NCBI GenBank assembly: GCA_016288005.1
Contig: JAEEXY010000004.1
Location: 26,700-90,699, forward strand
Direction of reading: 5' to 3'
Length of the DNA stretch: 64,000 nucleotides
Source: Lachnospiraceae bacterium
GTDB taxonomy: Bacteria > Bacillota > Clostridia > Lachnospirales > Lachnospiraceae
Part shown: positions 45,342 to 53,949 of the stretch, in pieces
How the letters are laid out: the number at the start of each line of letters is the position of its first letter
Numbering within the stretch: position 1 is the stretch's first letter
The notes under the pieces: generated by a model
Told to the model about the DNA's origin: nothing
Seen by the model: the letters and a program-made list of their open reading frames with translations, nothing else
Databases searched by the model: none
Program-made: the position numbers and the translations under genes

Positions 45342-45434
45342 TTAATTATAAAATACGTGTGTTTTTGACCTTCGGCTTGACACAGCCGTAAAAATAAACG
45401 ATACTAAAAGTATAAATGTGGAGAATTTAGTTTA

Positions 45435-45461
45435 CCCCCTACGGTTTCATCGAGCAGGGGG
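45435..45461 (+). promoter_or_regulatory. Leader hairpin before the LacI-family gene
   Basis: CCCCCT and AGGGGG form a 6-bp stem, followed by CTGTTTTAT, 26 bases before the GTG start. It could be a weak attenuator. Confidence 0.4.
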
Positions 45462-45486
45462 CTGTTTTATCAAGAGGTGCGGTATT

Positions 45487-46527
45487 GTGATTACTCTTAA
45501 AGAGATCGCGCGAATGTGCGGCGTTTCTCCGAGTACGGTTTCGAATATCCTGAACGGTAAGTCGAAAATGTCCGAGGAGACCAGGAATAAGGTTCTCGAA
45601 GCGATCGAAAAGACCGGCTACAGACCCAATTTCTTTGCGCAGGGTATGCGCCGGCAAAACAACAAATTTATATGCATAATCGCCGAGGAACTGCTGCAGT
45701 TCTCGACACCTCCCATCGTTGAGGCTATCATGGATGTCTGTGAAGCCAAAGGCTACAGGACGATCCTCATCAACATGAGCATGTATGAGAAGTGGAAGAA
45801 GACCGGCGTGAATCTCGGTGAGGAAAAGCTGCTGATGAAATACACCTCACCCGCACTGGTCGAAGCAAAGGCCATGAGGGCCGACGGTATTATATATGTC
45901 GCGGCGCACGGTCATGCCGTGGATGTTGTTCCGGACGATTACGGTATACCCGTTGTATTTGCGTACGGACATTCGAGAAACAGCAATTACAGATGCGTTC
46001 TCATCGATGATTTCGGAGGAAGCGTTATGGTGACCCGGCATCTGATATACCGCGGTCATAAGAAGATCGGTGTCATATGCGGCAAAGAAGACAACATGCA
46101 TACGATCGAGCGGTTGAAAGGATACAGATCGGCTCTTTCGGAGTTCGGGATCAAGTACGATAAGGACCTGGTACTGTACGGTGACTGGGAGCGTGAATCC
46201 GGCAGGATATGCGCACGAAAGCTCCTTTCCATGGGTATCACGACCATCTGGTGCATGAACGATCTGATGGCGGCGGGAGCTTACGACGAAGCCATGGCGG
46301 AAGGACTGATCGTCGGAGAGGATATCTCGATATTCGGATTTGACAACAGAGAGATCTCGGAGTATCTGTTCCCTCAGCTCTCTACCTGTGAGCTGCCGCT
46401 CGAGGCGATCGGAAAAACCTGCGCCGAGCAGATCATAAAGGAGATCGAAGACGAGAACTACAGGAGTCAGCCGGCAGAATTGATAAAGATGCCGTGCATG
46501 ATGGTACAGAGAAAATCGGTAATATAA
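45487..46527 (+). CDS. LacI-family transcriptional regulator
   Basis: The start is moved from 45418 to GTG 45487, the normal family start (MITLKEIARMCGVSPSTVSNIL); AGAGG lies upstream. The protein is 346 residues. The N-terminal helix-turn-helix and hinge (GYRPNFFAQGMRR) are followed by a periplasmic-binding-protein-like sensor domain with ADGIIYVAAHG, HLIYRGHKKIGVICG, GITTIWCMNDLMAAGAYD and ISIFGFDN. The ligand is probably a sugar. No transporter or glycosidase gene adjoins it. It sits between two blocks of hairpin repeats. Confidence 0.92.
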   Translation: MITLKEIARMCGVSPSTVSNILNGKSKMSEETRNKVLEAIEKTGYRPNFFAQGMRRQNNKFICIIAEELLQFSTPPIVEAIMDVCEAKGYRTILINMSMYEKWKKTGVNLGEEKLLMKYTSPALVEAKAMRADGIIYVAAHGHAVDVVPDDYGIPVVFAYGHSRNSNYRCVLIDDFGGSVMVTRHLIYRGHKKIGVICGKEDNMHTIERLKGYRSALSEFGIKYDKDLVLYGDWERESGRICARKLLSMGITTIWCMNDLMAAGAYDEAMAEGLIVGEDISIFGFDNREISEYLFPQLSTCELPLEAIGKTCAEQIIKEIEDENYRSQPAELIKMPCMMVQRKSVI

Positions 46528-46533
46528 ATGTAG

Positions 46534-46623
46534 TCATGCATCGAAAATACCTCTGCATGACCGCGGATGGCTTCGCCTCCTCGCAATAGACAAGATGCAT
46601 TGGAGCATCTGCACCTTGTCTAT
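46534..46623. repeat. Hairpin repeats after the LacI gene
   Basis: TCATGCA/TGCATGA (46534-46560) is followed by an inverted GGCGAAGCC core (46569-46577). Arms ATAGACAAGATGCA and TGCACCTTGTCTAT (46586-46623) then pair with one mismatch. The 9-mer GCACCTTGT is shared with hairpin A near 45171, so both flanks of the LacI gene carry the same family. Confidence 0.7.
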
Positions 46624-46635
46624 CGATTGCAAGGT

Positions 46636-46697
46636 GCGGTTCTATAAACAAAAACAGTATCTGTTACAGCAGATACTGTTTTTGTTTATAGAACCGC
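46636..46697. terminator. 28-bp perfect inverted repeat, likely terminator of tRNA-Arg
   Basis: The arms 46636-46663 and 46670-46697 match 28 of 28 around a 6-base loop. Both arms contain CAGTATCTG and a CTGTTTTTGTTT stretch, so each strand carries a T-rich segment. It lies just downstream of the minus-strand tRNA-Arg and at the end of the LacI transcript. Confidence 0.7.
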
Positions 46698-46705
46698 ATT
46701 CGCTA

Positions 46706-46777
46706 TGCATCCGACGGGATTCGAACCCATGTTACAGCCTTCGGAGGGCTGCGTGATATCCACTTCACTACGGATGC
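46706..46777 (-). tRNA. tRNA-Arg (anticodon CCG)
   Basis: On the minus strand GCATCCG pairs with CGGATGC, with discriminator A and no encoded CCA. The D-arm is GTGA/TCAC, the anticodon stem CAGCC/GGCTG with loop CTCCGAA (anticodon CCG, codon CGG), and the T-arm ATGGG-TTCGAAT-CCCGT. Length is 72 bases. Confidence 0.93.
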
Positions 46778-46789
46778 TCAACGTGATGA

Positions 46790-46818
46790 ATTATAGCAAA
46801 ACGGCAGGCGGGTGTAAA
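46790..46818 (-). promoter_or_regulatory. Promoter of tRNA-Arg
   Basis: On the minus strand TTTACA, a 17-base spacer and TATAAT, 12 bases before the tRNA. Confidence 0.75.
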
Positions 46819-46863
46819 GGTTTTCCGGTTTAAAATTATTTAATTCGACTAGTCTTGCCGAAT

Positions 46864-46873
46864 GTGATATAAT
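46864..46873 (+). promoter_or_regulatory. Extended -10 promoter of the PAS-GGDEF gene
   Basis: TG-A-TATAAT lies about 45 bases before the GTG start. No good -35 is seen at 16-18 bases, consistent with an extended -10 type. Confidence 0.5.
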
Positions 46874-46918
46874 AACTAGGATTGAACAGCTGTGTAATTC
46901 TTTTATACGGAGGTTAAC

Positions 46919-47947
46919 GTGAATAATATCATCATTGCCGGAGCGGCGGGGCTTCCGCCTACAACGATCATTACGATCTCTGTGAGCGTTCTGGCGGTCA
47001 TCATCGTGGCAGGCTTCGGATTTTTCATGTGGATGCGGCAACAGGAACGTATCGACCGTTTTCTGGAGATCAACCGTCTCACAAATAAGATCGGCGCCGG
47101 AATAGTCAATTTTGTTGTCGAGTCGGGATTCGTTTCGTACGCGAGCGACAGCTTTTACGAGATCCTCGGCATCACAAAAGAGGAGTTCGCCGAAAAGTAC
47201 GATTATGACTTTTACCGTTTTATCGGCATATCGGATCCCGCTGCGATCCTTAACTCGATCAGTGATGAGGGCGATCTTATCTTCGAATTCGCCATGAATC
47301 AGGGACCGAACGCCAGAAATTCTTCCGCGGCAGGCAGAGCCAGATGGTTCAAGCTCTCGGGCAACAGGATCATGCGTCGCGGTCATGTCACGATCTCGGC
47401 GATCCTGATAGATATCGATGACGATAAGCGTAAGTTCGGTCTCCTCGAGAACAAGGCAATGCGCGATCCGATGACCGGCGCATTCAACAAAGAGTACACG
47501 AAGCTCCTTATCAACCGCTATATTTCGGAGCATTCCACGAGCTCGGGCATGCTGCTGCTCGTAGATATAGATAAGTTCAAGAGCATTAACGATACCTACG
47601 GACATCTGATGGGCGACAATGTTATCATCGATGTCGTAAAATCGGTAACGGCCGCCTTCCGTTCGAACGATATCGTCGGCAGGATAGGCGGAGATGAGTT
47701 CGTTGTGTTCGTCTGCGATGTCAAGGATCCCCAGGCACAGTTCAACCAGGCGCGTAAGCTGCATGAGGTCCTCAGAAAGCCTCTGGTAGTCGACGGACAG
47801 ACGATCAACAAATCGGCAAGTATCGGCATAGCGCTGTATCCCCAGCATGCGGCGGATTACGAAAAGCTCCTCGAATGTGCGGATAAGGCACTCTACAAGG
47901 TAAAGGGAAGCGGAAGGGATTCGTTCATCATCTATGGAAATGACTGA
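46919..47947 (+). CDS. Membrane PAS-GGDEF diguanylate cyclase
   Basis: The GTG start, with GGAGG upstream, gives 342 residues. One membrane segment (about 18-40) is followed by a PAS-like region (GFVSYASDSFYEILGITKEEF) and a GGDEF domain starting RDPMTGAFNKEYTK. The active site is intact (RIGGDEFVVF). The inhibitory site RSND lies five residues before GGDEF, so product inhibition is expected. It overlaps the cysteine desulfurase gene by 14 bases. Confidence 0.9.
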   Translation: MNNIIIAGAAGLPPTTIITISVSVLAVIIVAGFGFFMWMRQQERIDRFLEINRLTNKIGAGIVNFVVESGFVSYASDSFYEILGITKEEFAEKYDYDFYRFIGISDPAAILNSISDEGDLIFEFAMNQGPNARNSSAAGRARWFKLSGNRIMRRGHVTISAILIDIDDDKRKFGLLENKAMRDPMTGAFNKEYTKLLINRYISEHSTSSGMLLLVDIDKFKSINDTYGHLMGDNVIIDVVKSVTAAFRSNDIVGRIGGDEFVVFVCDVKDPQAQFNQARKLHEVLRKPLVVDGQTINKSASIGIALYPQHAADYEKLLECADKALYKVKGSGRDSFIIYGND

Positions 47948-49163
47948 TTACATCTATTTTGACAATGCGGCAACGACCGCGCTCGATCCTCTCGTTAAGG
48001 ACGCCATGACTCCGTTCATGACATTTAACTATGCCAATGCGTCGGGTACATATCACGACGCGTCGCTCGCCCGCAGCGCCATCAATAAGGCGAGGGCGCA
48101 GGCTGCGGCACTGATCGGCGCGGAGCCCGACGAGATCATATTCACCTCATGCGGTACGGAGTCGGACAACCTGGCCCTGTACGGAACCGCCATGGCTCAT
48201 TTCTCGCGCGACAAGCGGTTTAACGCGGTATCGGATACGATCGAGCATCCGGCGGTATACAATACACTCGATGCCCTCAAAAAAGCCGGTTTTATCAAGC
48301 TGGCGCGTGTTTCGCCCGATAAGGACGGATTCATAACTCCCGGGGCGGTTGAGGAGGCAGTGCACAGCCAGGTCAAGACAAAGCGTGATGACGCATCGGG
48401 ACAGACAAAGGATAACGGCATCATCTCGGTAATGAGCGCAAACAACGAGATAGGCGCGATAAACGATATAGCCGGTATCGGTTCGGTTGCGGCCGAATAC
48501 GGTTATCTGTTCCATACCGACGCAGTCCAGTCGTTCGGTCATGTACTGCTCGACGTAGACGTGATGGGCGTTGATATGCTGAGCGCATCGGCACATAAGC
48601 TGGGCGGCCCCAAGGGCATAGGACTTCTCTACCTGCGCCGCGGCACAAAGATAGTACCGACCATGTACGGCGGCGGACAGGAGCACGGCCTGCGCTCCGG
48701 CACGGAAAACGTCGCGGGTATCGTGGGCTTCGGAGAGGCCTGCAGGCTCGCGGGCATACGTATGTCAGCGGATACGCGCTATATACATGAGCTTAGAGAC
48801 AGACTGGTGAGCAGGATATTGAACGAGATACCCGATACGATACTCACCGGACCGCAGCTGCCCGATATGGGCGATAAGAGGCTTCCGGGTCATTGCTCGT
48901 TCGCGTTTAAGGGCGTTCAGGGCTCGTCGCTCGTGATCGGACTCGATATCAGGAATATCTGCGCTTCGACAGGCGCTGCCTGCTCGGCGGCCGCCAACAG
49001 GCCTTCGAGGGTATTAAAGGAGATCGGTGTCGCTGCTGATCATTTCAACGGGTCGCTTCGGCTTACGCTCTCGCGCAACAATACGATCGAAGAGGTCGAC
49101 AGGACCGTTGACGCGGTAAAAGCCTGCGTGACGCAGTTAAGAGAAATGTTCGGAGATGATTGA
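47934..49163 (+). CDS. Cysteine desulfurase (NifS/IscS family)
   Basis: A 409-residue PLP enzyme. YFDNAATTALDP opens the protein; the PLP Lys222 lies in ASAHKLGGPKG and the catalytic Cys350 in STGAACSAA. It removes sulfur from cysteine for Fe-S clusters or tRNA thiolation. Here it is followed by a PHP phosphatase rather than thiI or iscU, so the sulfur acceptor cannot be told. A second ATG two codons later is an equal start. Confidence 0.92.
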   Translation: MEMTDYIYFDNAATTALDPLVKDAMTPFMTFNYANASGTYHDASLARSAINKARAQAAALIGAEPDEIIFTSCGTESDNLALYGTAMAHFSRDKRFNAVSDTIEHPAVYNTLDALKKAGFIKLARVSPDKDGFITPGAVEEAVHSQVKTKRDDASGQTKDNGIISVMSANNEIGAINDIAGIGSVAAEYGYLFHTDAVQSFGHVLLDVDVMGVDMLSASAHKLGGPKGIGLLYLRRGTKIVPTMYGGGQEHGLRSGTENVAGIVGFGEACRLAGIRMSADTRYIHELRDRLVSRILNEIPDTILTGPQLPDMGDKRLPGHCSFAFKGVQGSSLVIGLDIRNICASTGAACSAAANRPSRVLKEIGVAADHFNGSLRLTLSRNNTIEEVDRTVDAVKACVTQLREMFGDD

Positions 49164-49169
49164 AATATT

Positions 49170-50018
49170 ATGATCAGGTACGATTTTCACATGCATTCTT
49201 CTTTTTCCGGTGATTCCGACACCCCGCCCGAACAGCAGGCGGAAGAGGCGATCCGCCTCGGAGCCTCGGGCATATGCTTTACGGATCACATGGATTATGA
49301 TTATCCGATGGCTAAGGAGGCCGGGACCGATTTCGAGTTTGACGATGCCGCGTATTATGAGCGGATGTGCGAACTGAGAGACGCATATAAGGGGCGCCTC
49401 GAGATAATGATAGGCATAGAGTACGGACTTCGCAGCGAGCCTGAGCTGATCGGTGACATGAATGCGAAGTATACGCGTCTCAACGAGACTTACGATCTGG
49501 ATTTTACGATCGGTTCAACGCACTGCCTCGAGCACACCGATCCGTTTTACACAGAGCCCTACTGGGTAGGGAAGACTCCGCGCGAGGGGCTGGAGAAGTA
49601 TTTCATTGCCGTCGCTGAAAATGCTGAGAATTACGACTGCTTCGATTCCGCAGGGCATTTTGATTATGTTGTCAGATACGTTCCTTTATCCGACGAATGG
49701 AGGGGTCCCTCGGATTACGATCCGATGCGGTTTTCGGATATCGTCGATGAATACCTGAAAACCCTGATACATAAGGGCAAGGCTCTCGAGTGCAATACAG
49801 CGGGCATCAAATACGGTCTGGGCTTTACACACCCTCATGAGACCGTGCTCAAAAGATACCGCGAGCTCGGCGGGGAACTGCTGACGATCGGTTCCGACGG
49901 ACACAAGCCCGAGCATATTTTTTATGATTTTCAGAGAACCGAAGATTTCTTAAAGAGTCTCGGATTTAAGTATTACACGATATATCGCCGCCATAAGCCC
50001 GAGTTTATCAGGCTGTGA
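49170..50018 (+). CDS. hisJ: PHP-family histidinol phosphatase
   Basis: A 282-residue PHP-domain protein. Metal-binding residues appear in YDFHMHSSFSGDSD, CFTDHMDYD, GIEYGLRSE, STHCLEHTDPF and, near the end, TIGSDGHKPEHI. This matches HisJ/HisK-type enzymes that dephosphorylate histidinol phosphate in histidine synthesis. No other his gene is nearby, so another small phosphoester substrate cannot be ruled out. Confidence 0.85.
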   Translation: MIRYDFHMHSSFSGDSDTPPEQQAEEAIRLGASGICFTDHMDYDYPMAKEAGTDFEFDDAAYYERMCELRDAYKGRLEIMIGIEYGLRSEPELIGDMNAKYTRLNETYDLDFTIGSTHCLEHTDPFYTEPYWVGKTPREGLEKYFIAVAENAENYDCFDSAGHFDYVVRYVPLSDEWRGPSDYDPMRFSDIVDEYLKTLIHKGKALECNTAGIKYGLGFTHPHETVLKRYRELGGELLTIGSDGHKPEHIFYDFQRTEDFLKSLGFKYYTIYRRHKPEFIRL

Positions 50019-50037
50019 GGCATTTAAAGGATGAATA

Positions 50038-51813
50038 ATGGCATTTGACGGAGTAGTAATGTCCGCCCTTACAAAAGAGCTCAAAGACAGGCTCGTGGGC
50101 GGCAGGGTTATGAAGATCGCGCAGCCCGAGAAGGATGAGCTGATCCTCACGATAAAGAACTACGATCAGTATAAACTGCTGCTGTCCGCGGACGCGGGCT
50201 TGCCGCTGGTCTATCTGACCGACGCATCGAAGGAATCACCGCTCGTCTCGCCGGCATTCTGCATGCTCCTGCGGAAACATCTGCAGTCGGCAAAGCTTAC
50301 GGATATCTCGCAGCCGGGGCTTGAGCGCATCATCAATTTTGATTTCGAGCATCTCGACGATATGGGCGATCTTAAGAAAAAACGCCTGATCATCGAGATC
50401 ATGGGCAAGCACAGCAATATCATCCTCTGCGATGACAACAATACGATCATCGACAGCATAAAGAGGATACCTTCTTCGGTAAGCTCCGTAAGAGAGGTAC
50501 TGCCGGGCAGGGAGTATTTTGTGACCGAGACCGTGAAAAAGACAGATCCGGTCACGATGGATTTTAACAGCTTTAAAGACGGCATCAGGTCGGTAAACGC
50601 CGGTCTGCACGAGTCGTTATATAAGGCTTTCACGGGCATCAGCCCGCTGCTCGCGAACGAGGCGGTATACAGGGCGGGACTCGATCCCGATCTGCGCGCG
50701 GCCGATATCGACGAAGACCTGCTGATGCATTTGTTCAAGACATTTTCGCGCATGCTCGGGGATGTTGCTGAGGGCAACATCAGTCCGAATATTGTTTACA
50801 GGGACGGTGCTCCTTATGAGTTTTCCGTGGTCAGGCTGTCACTCTTAGAGAGCACGGGCTCATCCGAGACAGTGACTTTTGATTCGGTCAGCTCACTGAT
50901 ACGCCAGTATTATGTGGCAAAGAGCAATTCGGCCAGGATCCGCCAGCGCTCATATGACATGGCCAAGATCATATCGAACGCCATAGGCCGTGCCGCCAAA
51001 AAATACGAGCTGCAGCAAAAACAGCTCGATGATACGGCAAAGCGCGATAAATACAGGGTTTACGGAGAACTGCTCACGGCTTTCGGATATATGGCCGAGC
51101 CCGGGGCAAAGAACATAAAGGTCAATAATTACTATACGGGCGAGGATATCGACATTCCGCTCGATCCCGAGCTTTCGGCGATCGACAACGCGAAAAAGTA
51201 TTTTGACAGATATTCCAAGCAAAAGCGCACGGCTGAGGCTACGGAAAAGTATATAGCCGAGACAAAAGAGGAACTGCAGCATCTCGAATCGGTAAAGATG
51301 TCGCTCGACATTGCCGAGCACGAGGAGGACCTCGAGGAGATACGCGATGAGCTGGTGAGCTGCGGGTATATGAAACGTCCTGCGGGACGAGGGGGCAAAC
51401 CCGGCGGGAAAGGCTCGAAGAAGTCGGGCCGCAGGGTCAGCGAGCCGATCAGGTACAGGACTGAGGACGGATTCCTTATATGTGTCGGCAGGAACAATTA
51501 TCAGAACGACGAGCTGACGTTTAAGTTTGCCAACGGTTCGGACTGGTGGTTCCACGCAAAGGACTGCCCGGGATCGCATGTGGTGCTGAAAACCGACGGC
51601 AGAGAGGTGCCCGACAGGGTATTTGAGCAGGCCGCGGCCGTTGCCGCGTTTTATTCGAGGAACAGGGACGGCGACAAGGTCGAGGTGGATTACCTCGAAC
51701 GCAAGAACGTCAAAAAGCCGAACGGCGCAAAGCCCGGATTTGTCGTTTATTATACGAATTTTTCCATGGTCGCGAGACCGGGAACTGAGGGTTTGATACA
51801 GGAAGAACAGTAA
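50038..51813 (+). CDS. rqcH: NFACT-family protein RqcH (Rqc2 homologue)
   Basis: A 591-residue protein. The NFACT-N domain opens MAFDGVVMSALTKELKDRLVGGRVMKIAQP; a long coiled coil lies around 295-455; the NFACT-R domain contains RYRTEDGFLICVGRNNYQNDELTFK and DWWFHAKDCPGSHVVLK. RqcH binds stalled 50S subunits and adds alanine tails to nascent chains. Older names are fibronectin-binding protein or FbpA. AAAGGATG precedes the ATG. Confidence 0.92.
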   Translation: MAFDGVVMSALTKELKDRLVGGRVMKIAQPEKDELILTIKNYDQYKLLLSADAGLPLVYLTDASKESPLVSPAFCMLLRKHLQSAKLTDISQPGLERIINFDFEHLDDMGDLKKKRLIIEIMGKHSNIILCDDNNTIIDSIKRIPSSVSSVREVLPGREYFVTETVKKTDPVTMDFNSFKDGIRSVNAGLHESLYKAFTGISPLLANEAVYRAGLDPDLRAADIDEDLLMHLFKTFSRMLGDVAEGNISPNIVYRDGAPYEFSVVRLSLLESTGSSETVTFDSVSSLIRQYYVAKSNSARIRQRSYDMAKIISNAIGRAAKKYELQQKQLDDTAKRDKYRVYGELLTAFGYMAEPGAKNIKVNNYYTGEDIDIPLDPELSAIDNAKKYFDRYSKQKRTAEATEKYIAETKEELQHLESVKMSLDIAEHEEDLEEIRDELVSCGYMKRPAGRGGKPGGKGSKKSGRRVSEPIRYRTEDGFLICVGRNNYQNDELTFKFANGSDWWFHAKDCPGSHVVLKTDGREVPDRVFEQAAAVAAFYSRNRDGDKVEVDYLERKNVKKPNGAKPGFVVYYTNFSMVARPGTEGLIQEEQ

Positions 51814-51840
51814 GAGGGAAAAAGAGGACAGGAGATTAAT

Positions 51841-53949
51841 ATGATCTACAGATTAAAGCTCGGAAATCCGTTTGAAACCGACGCGGTCGTAAATTTCGAA
51901 GAGGTTAACGACCGCAGTGACGTAGAATTCCTGGAACTGCTCGGGAATCTTGAGGTACAGCTCTTTATCGACAATCATCCGTCGGACGGCCAGCCGGCCG
52001 TTACGGTGACCTATGAGATGTCAGATGAGGCCGTGATCTACGGTCTCGGAGAGACCATGCGCGGCATCAACAAGCGCGGGTATAAGTATATTTCGGACAA
52101 CACCGACGAGCCCGACCAGCTCGAGGGCAAGCACAGTCTCTATGGCTCGCACAACTTTATCGTGGTCAAGGACGGCGAGGAGATATTCGGACTGTTCTTC
52201 GATTACCCCGGGAGAATGGAGTTCGATCTCGGCTTCACACACAGGAACGAGATCAGGATCACAGTGCCTTCACGCGACCTGAACATCTATATGATCAACG
52301 GTGTCGATATCAAGAGCATAGTAAAGCAGTTCAGGAATATCATCGGACAGAGCTATATCCCGCCGCTCTGGGGCTTCGGCTACGGTCAGTCGCGCTACAG
52401 CTACGAGACCGCCGACGAGGTCAGGGAGGTCGTAAACAGATACAGAAAGCTCGGTATCCCGCTCGACAGCGTTTATCTTGACATCCATTATATGGACGGA
52501 TTCAAGAATTTCACCGTTGATAAAAAGCGTTTCCCGAACTTCGCCGAGTTTGTCGAAGAACTCAGGGAGCAGGGTGTCAGACTCGTGCCGATCATAGACG
52601 CGGCGATCAAAAACGAAGAGGGCTATCAGCCTTACGACGAAGCCAAGGCAAAAGGGTATCTCTGCACGAACGAGGACAATTCACTGTTCGGTATCGGCGT
52701 ATGGCCCGGCTGGTGCAATCTTCCCGATTTCCTGCGTCCCGAGGTCAGGACATGGTGGGGAGAGCAGTACGCGACTCTTACTGATGCGGGCATCGAGGGC
52801 TTCTGGAACGATATGAACGAGCCCGCGATATTTTATACGGGCTGGAGTTTCGGCGCCACCATCGATCTGCTCGATGAGCTCGCTCTTAATGAAAACGAAC
52901 CAAAGGTAGAGGATATCTACCGCATCTCCGATTCGATACGCGCATGGCGCAGCCACAACGAATATAAGCATTTTTATCATAAGGTGGACGGCAAGAAGAT
53001 CCGTCATGACAAGGTTCATAACCTCTACGGTTACAATATGACCAGAGGCGCTTTCGAGGGACTTGAGGAGCAGCTCGGCGGCAAGAGACCGCTGCTGTTC
53101 TCGAGGTCGTCCTACATAGGCGCGCATCGCTACGGCGGCATCTGGACCGGCGACAACAATTCATGGTGGTCGCATCTGCTGCTAAATCTTCAGCAGCTGC
53201 CCGGCCTCAATATGTGCGGCTTCCTGTATTCGGGCGCCGATACCGGCGGATTCGGATACGATACCAGCGAAGACCTGCTGATGAGATGGATCGCATTGAG
53301 CATTTTCACGCCTCTTTTCCGCAATCATTCGACTATAGGGAGCAGACGTCAGGAGTGCTACGAATTCGACAACAATGAGGGCTTCAGGGAGATAATCGCA
53401 CTAAGATACAGGCTTATCCCGTACCTTTACAGCGAGTATCTTAAAGCGGCGCTCAACGACGAGATGCTTTTCAGACCGCTCGGATTTGACTATGAGGACG
53501 ACGACCACGCGCATACCGTTGAGGACCAGCTCCTGCTCGGCGAGGGGCTCATGATCGCGCCCGTCTATACACAGAACGCGGTAGGCAGATATGTTTATCT
53601 GCCCGAGGAGATGCTCTTCGTTAAGTTTAAGACCGCATCGGAGTATACGACCGAGGTCATGCCCGCGGGACATCATTACATCGAATGCGCGCTCGGCGAA
53701 GTACCGCTTTTCCTGCGCAAAGGACATATCCTGCCGCTCGGCAATATCCAGGTCTGCACCGACGATATGCGCCATTATAAGGAGGCCGGCAGCAACGGTG
53801 AGCTTACAGGCAGTGACTTTGAGATCATTGCATTCCCCGATGCTGAGGACGAGTCCCCGAGGAATGAAAAATATGAGATGCTGATCGAGGTTAACCGCGA
53901 GATCGTGGTCAACAATATCTTTAAGATCAGCGAGGAGGAAGACAACTAG
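51841..53949 (+). CDS. GH31 alpha-glucosidase
   Basis: A 702-residue glycoside hydrolase without a signal peptide. GH31 elements are VIYGLGETMRGINKRG, PPLWGFGYGQSRYSY, nucleophile Asp324 in FWNDMNEPAIF, FSRSSYIGAHRYGGIWTGDN and FLYSGADTGGFGYD. A short insert (about 345-395, DRYRISDSIRAWRSHNE-like) lies between the nucleophile and the acid/base region. It probably works in the cytoplasm on imported alpha-linked oligosaccharides. AGGAGA precedes the ATG. Confidence 0.92.
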   Translation: MIYRLKLGNPFETDAVVNFEEVNDRSDVEFLELLGNLEVQLFIDNHPSDGQPAVTVTYEMSDEAVIYGLGETMRGINKRGYKYISDNTDEPDQLEGKHSLYGSHNFIVVKDGEEIFGLFFDYPGRMEFDLGFTHRNEIRITVPSRDLNIYMINGVDIKSIVKQFRNIIGQSYIPPLWGFGYGQSRYSYETADEVREVVNRYRKLGIPLDSVYLDIHYMDGFKNFTVDKKRFPNFAEFVEELREQGVRLVPIIDAAIKNEEGYQPYDEAKAKGYLCTNEDNSLFGIGVWPGWCNLPDFLRPEVRTWWGEQYATLTDAGIEGFWNDMNEPAIFYTGWSFGATIDLLDELALNENEPKVEDIYRISDSIRAWRSHNEYKHFYHKVDGKKIRHDKVHNLYGYNMTRGAFEGLEEQLGGKRPLLFSRSSYIGAHRYGGIWTGDNNSWWSHLLLNLQQLPGLNMCGFLYSGADTGGFGYDTSEDLLMRWIALSIFTPLFRNHSTIGSRRQECYEFDNNEGFREIIALRYRLIPYLYSEYLKAALNDEMLFRPLGFDYEDDDHAHTVEDQLLLGEGLMIAPVYTQNAVGRYVYLPEEMLFVKFKTASEYTTEVMPAGHHYIECALGEVPLFLRKGHILPLGNIQVCTDDMRHYKEAGSNGELTGSDFEIIAFPDAEDESPRNEKYEMLIEVNREIVVNNIFKISEEEDN

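Noticed and set aside
44990-45391. Plus-strand ORFs of 133 and 75 residues after rpmF
   Set aside because: They run through the rpmF gene in another frame, its terminator and the hairpin array, with no ribosome site.
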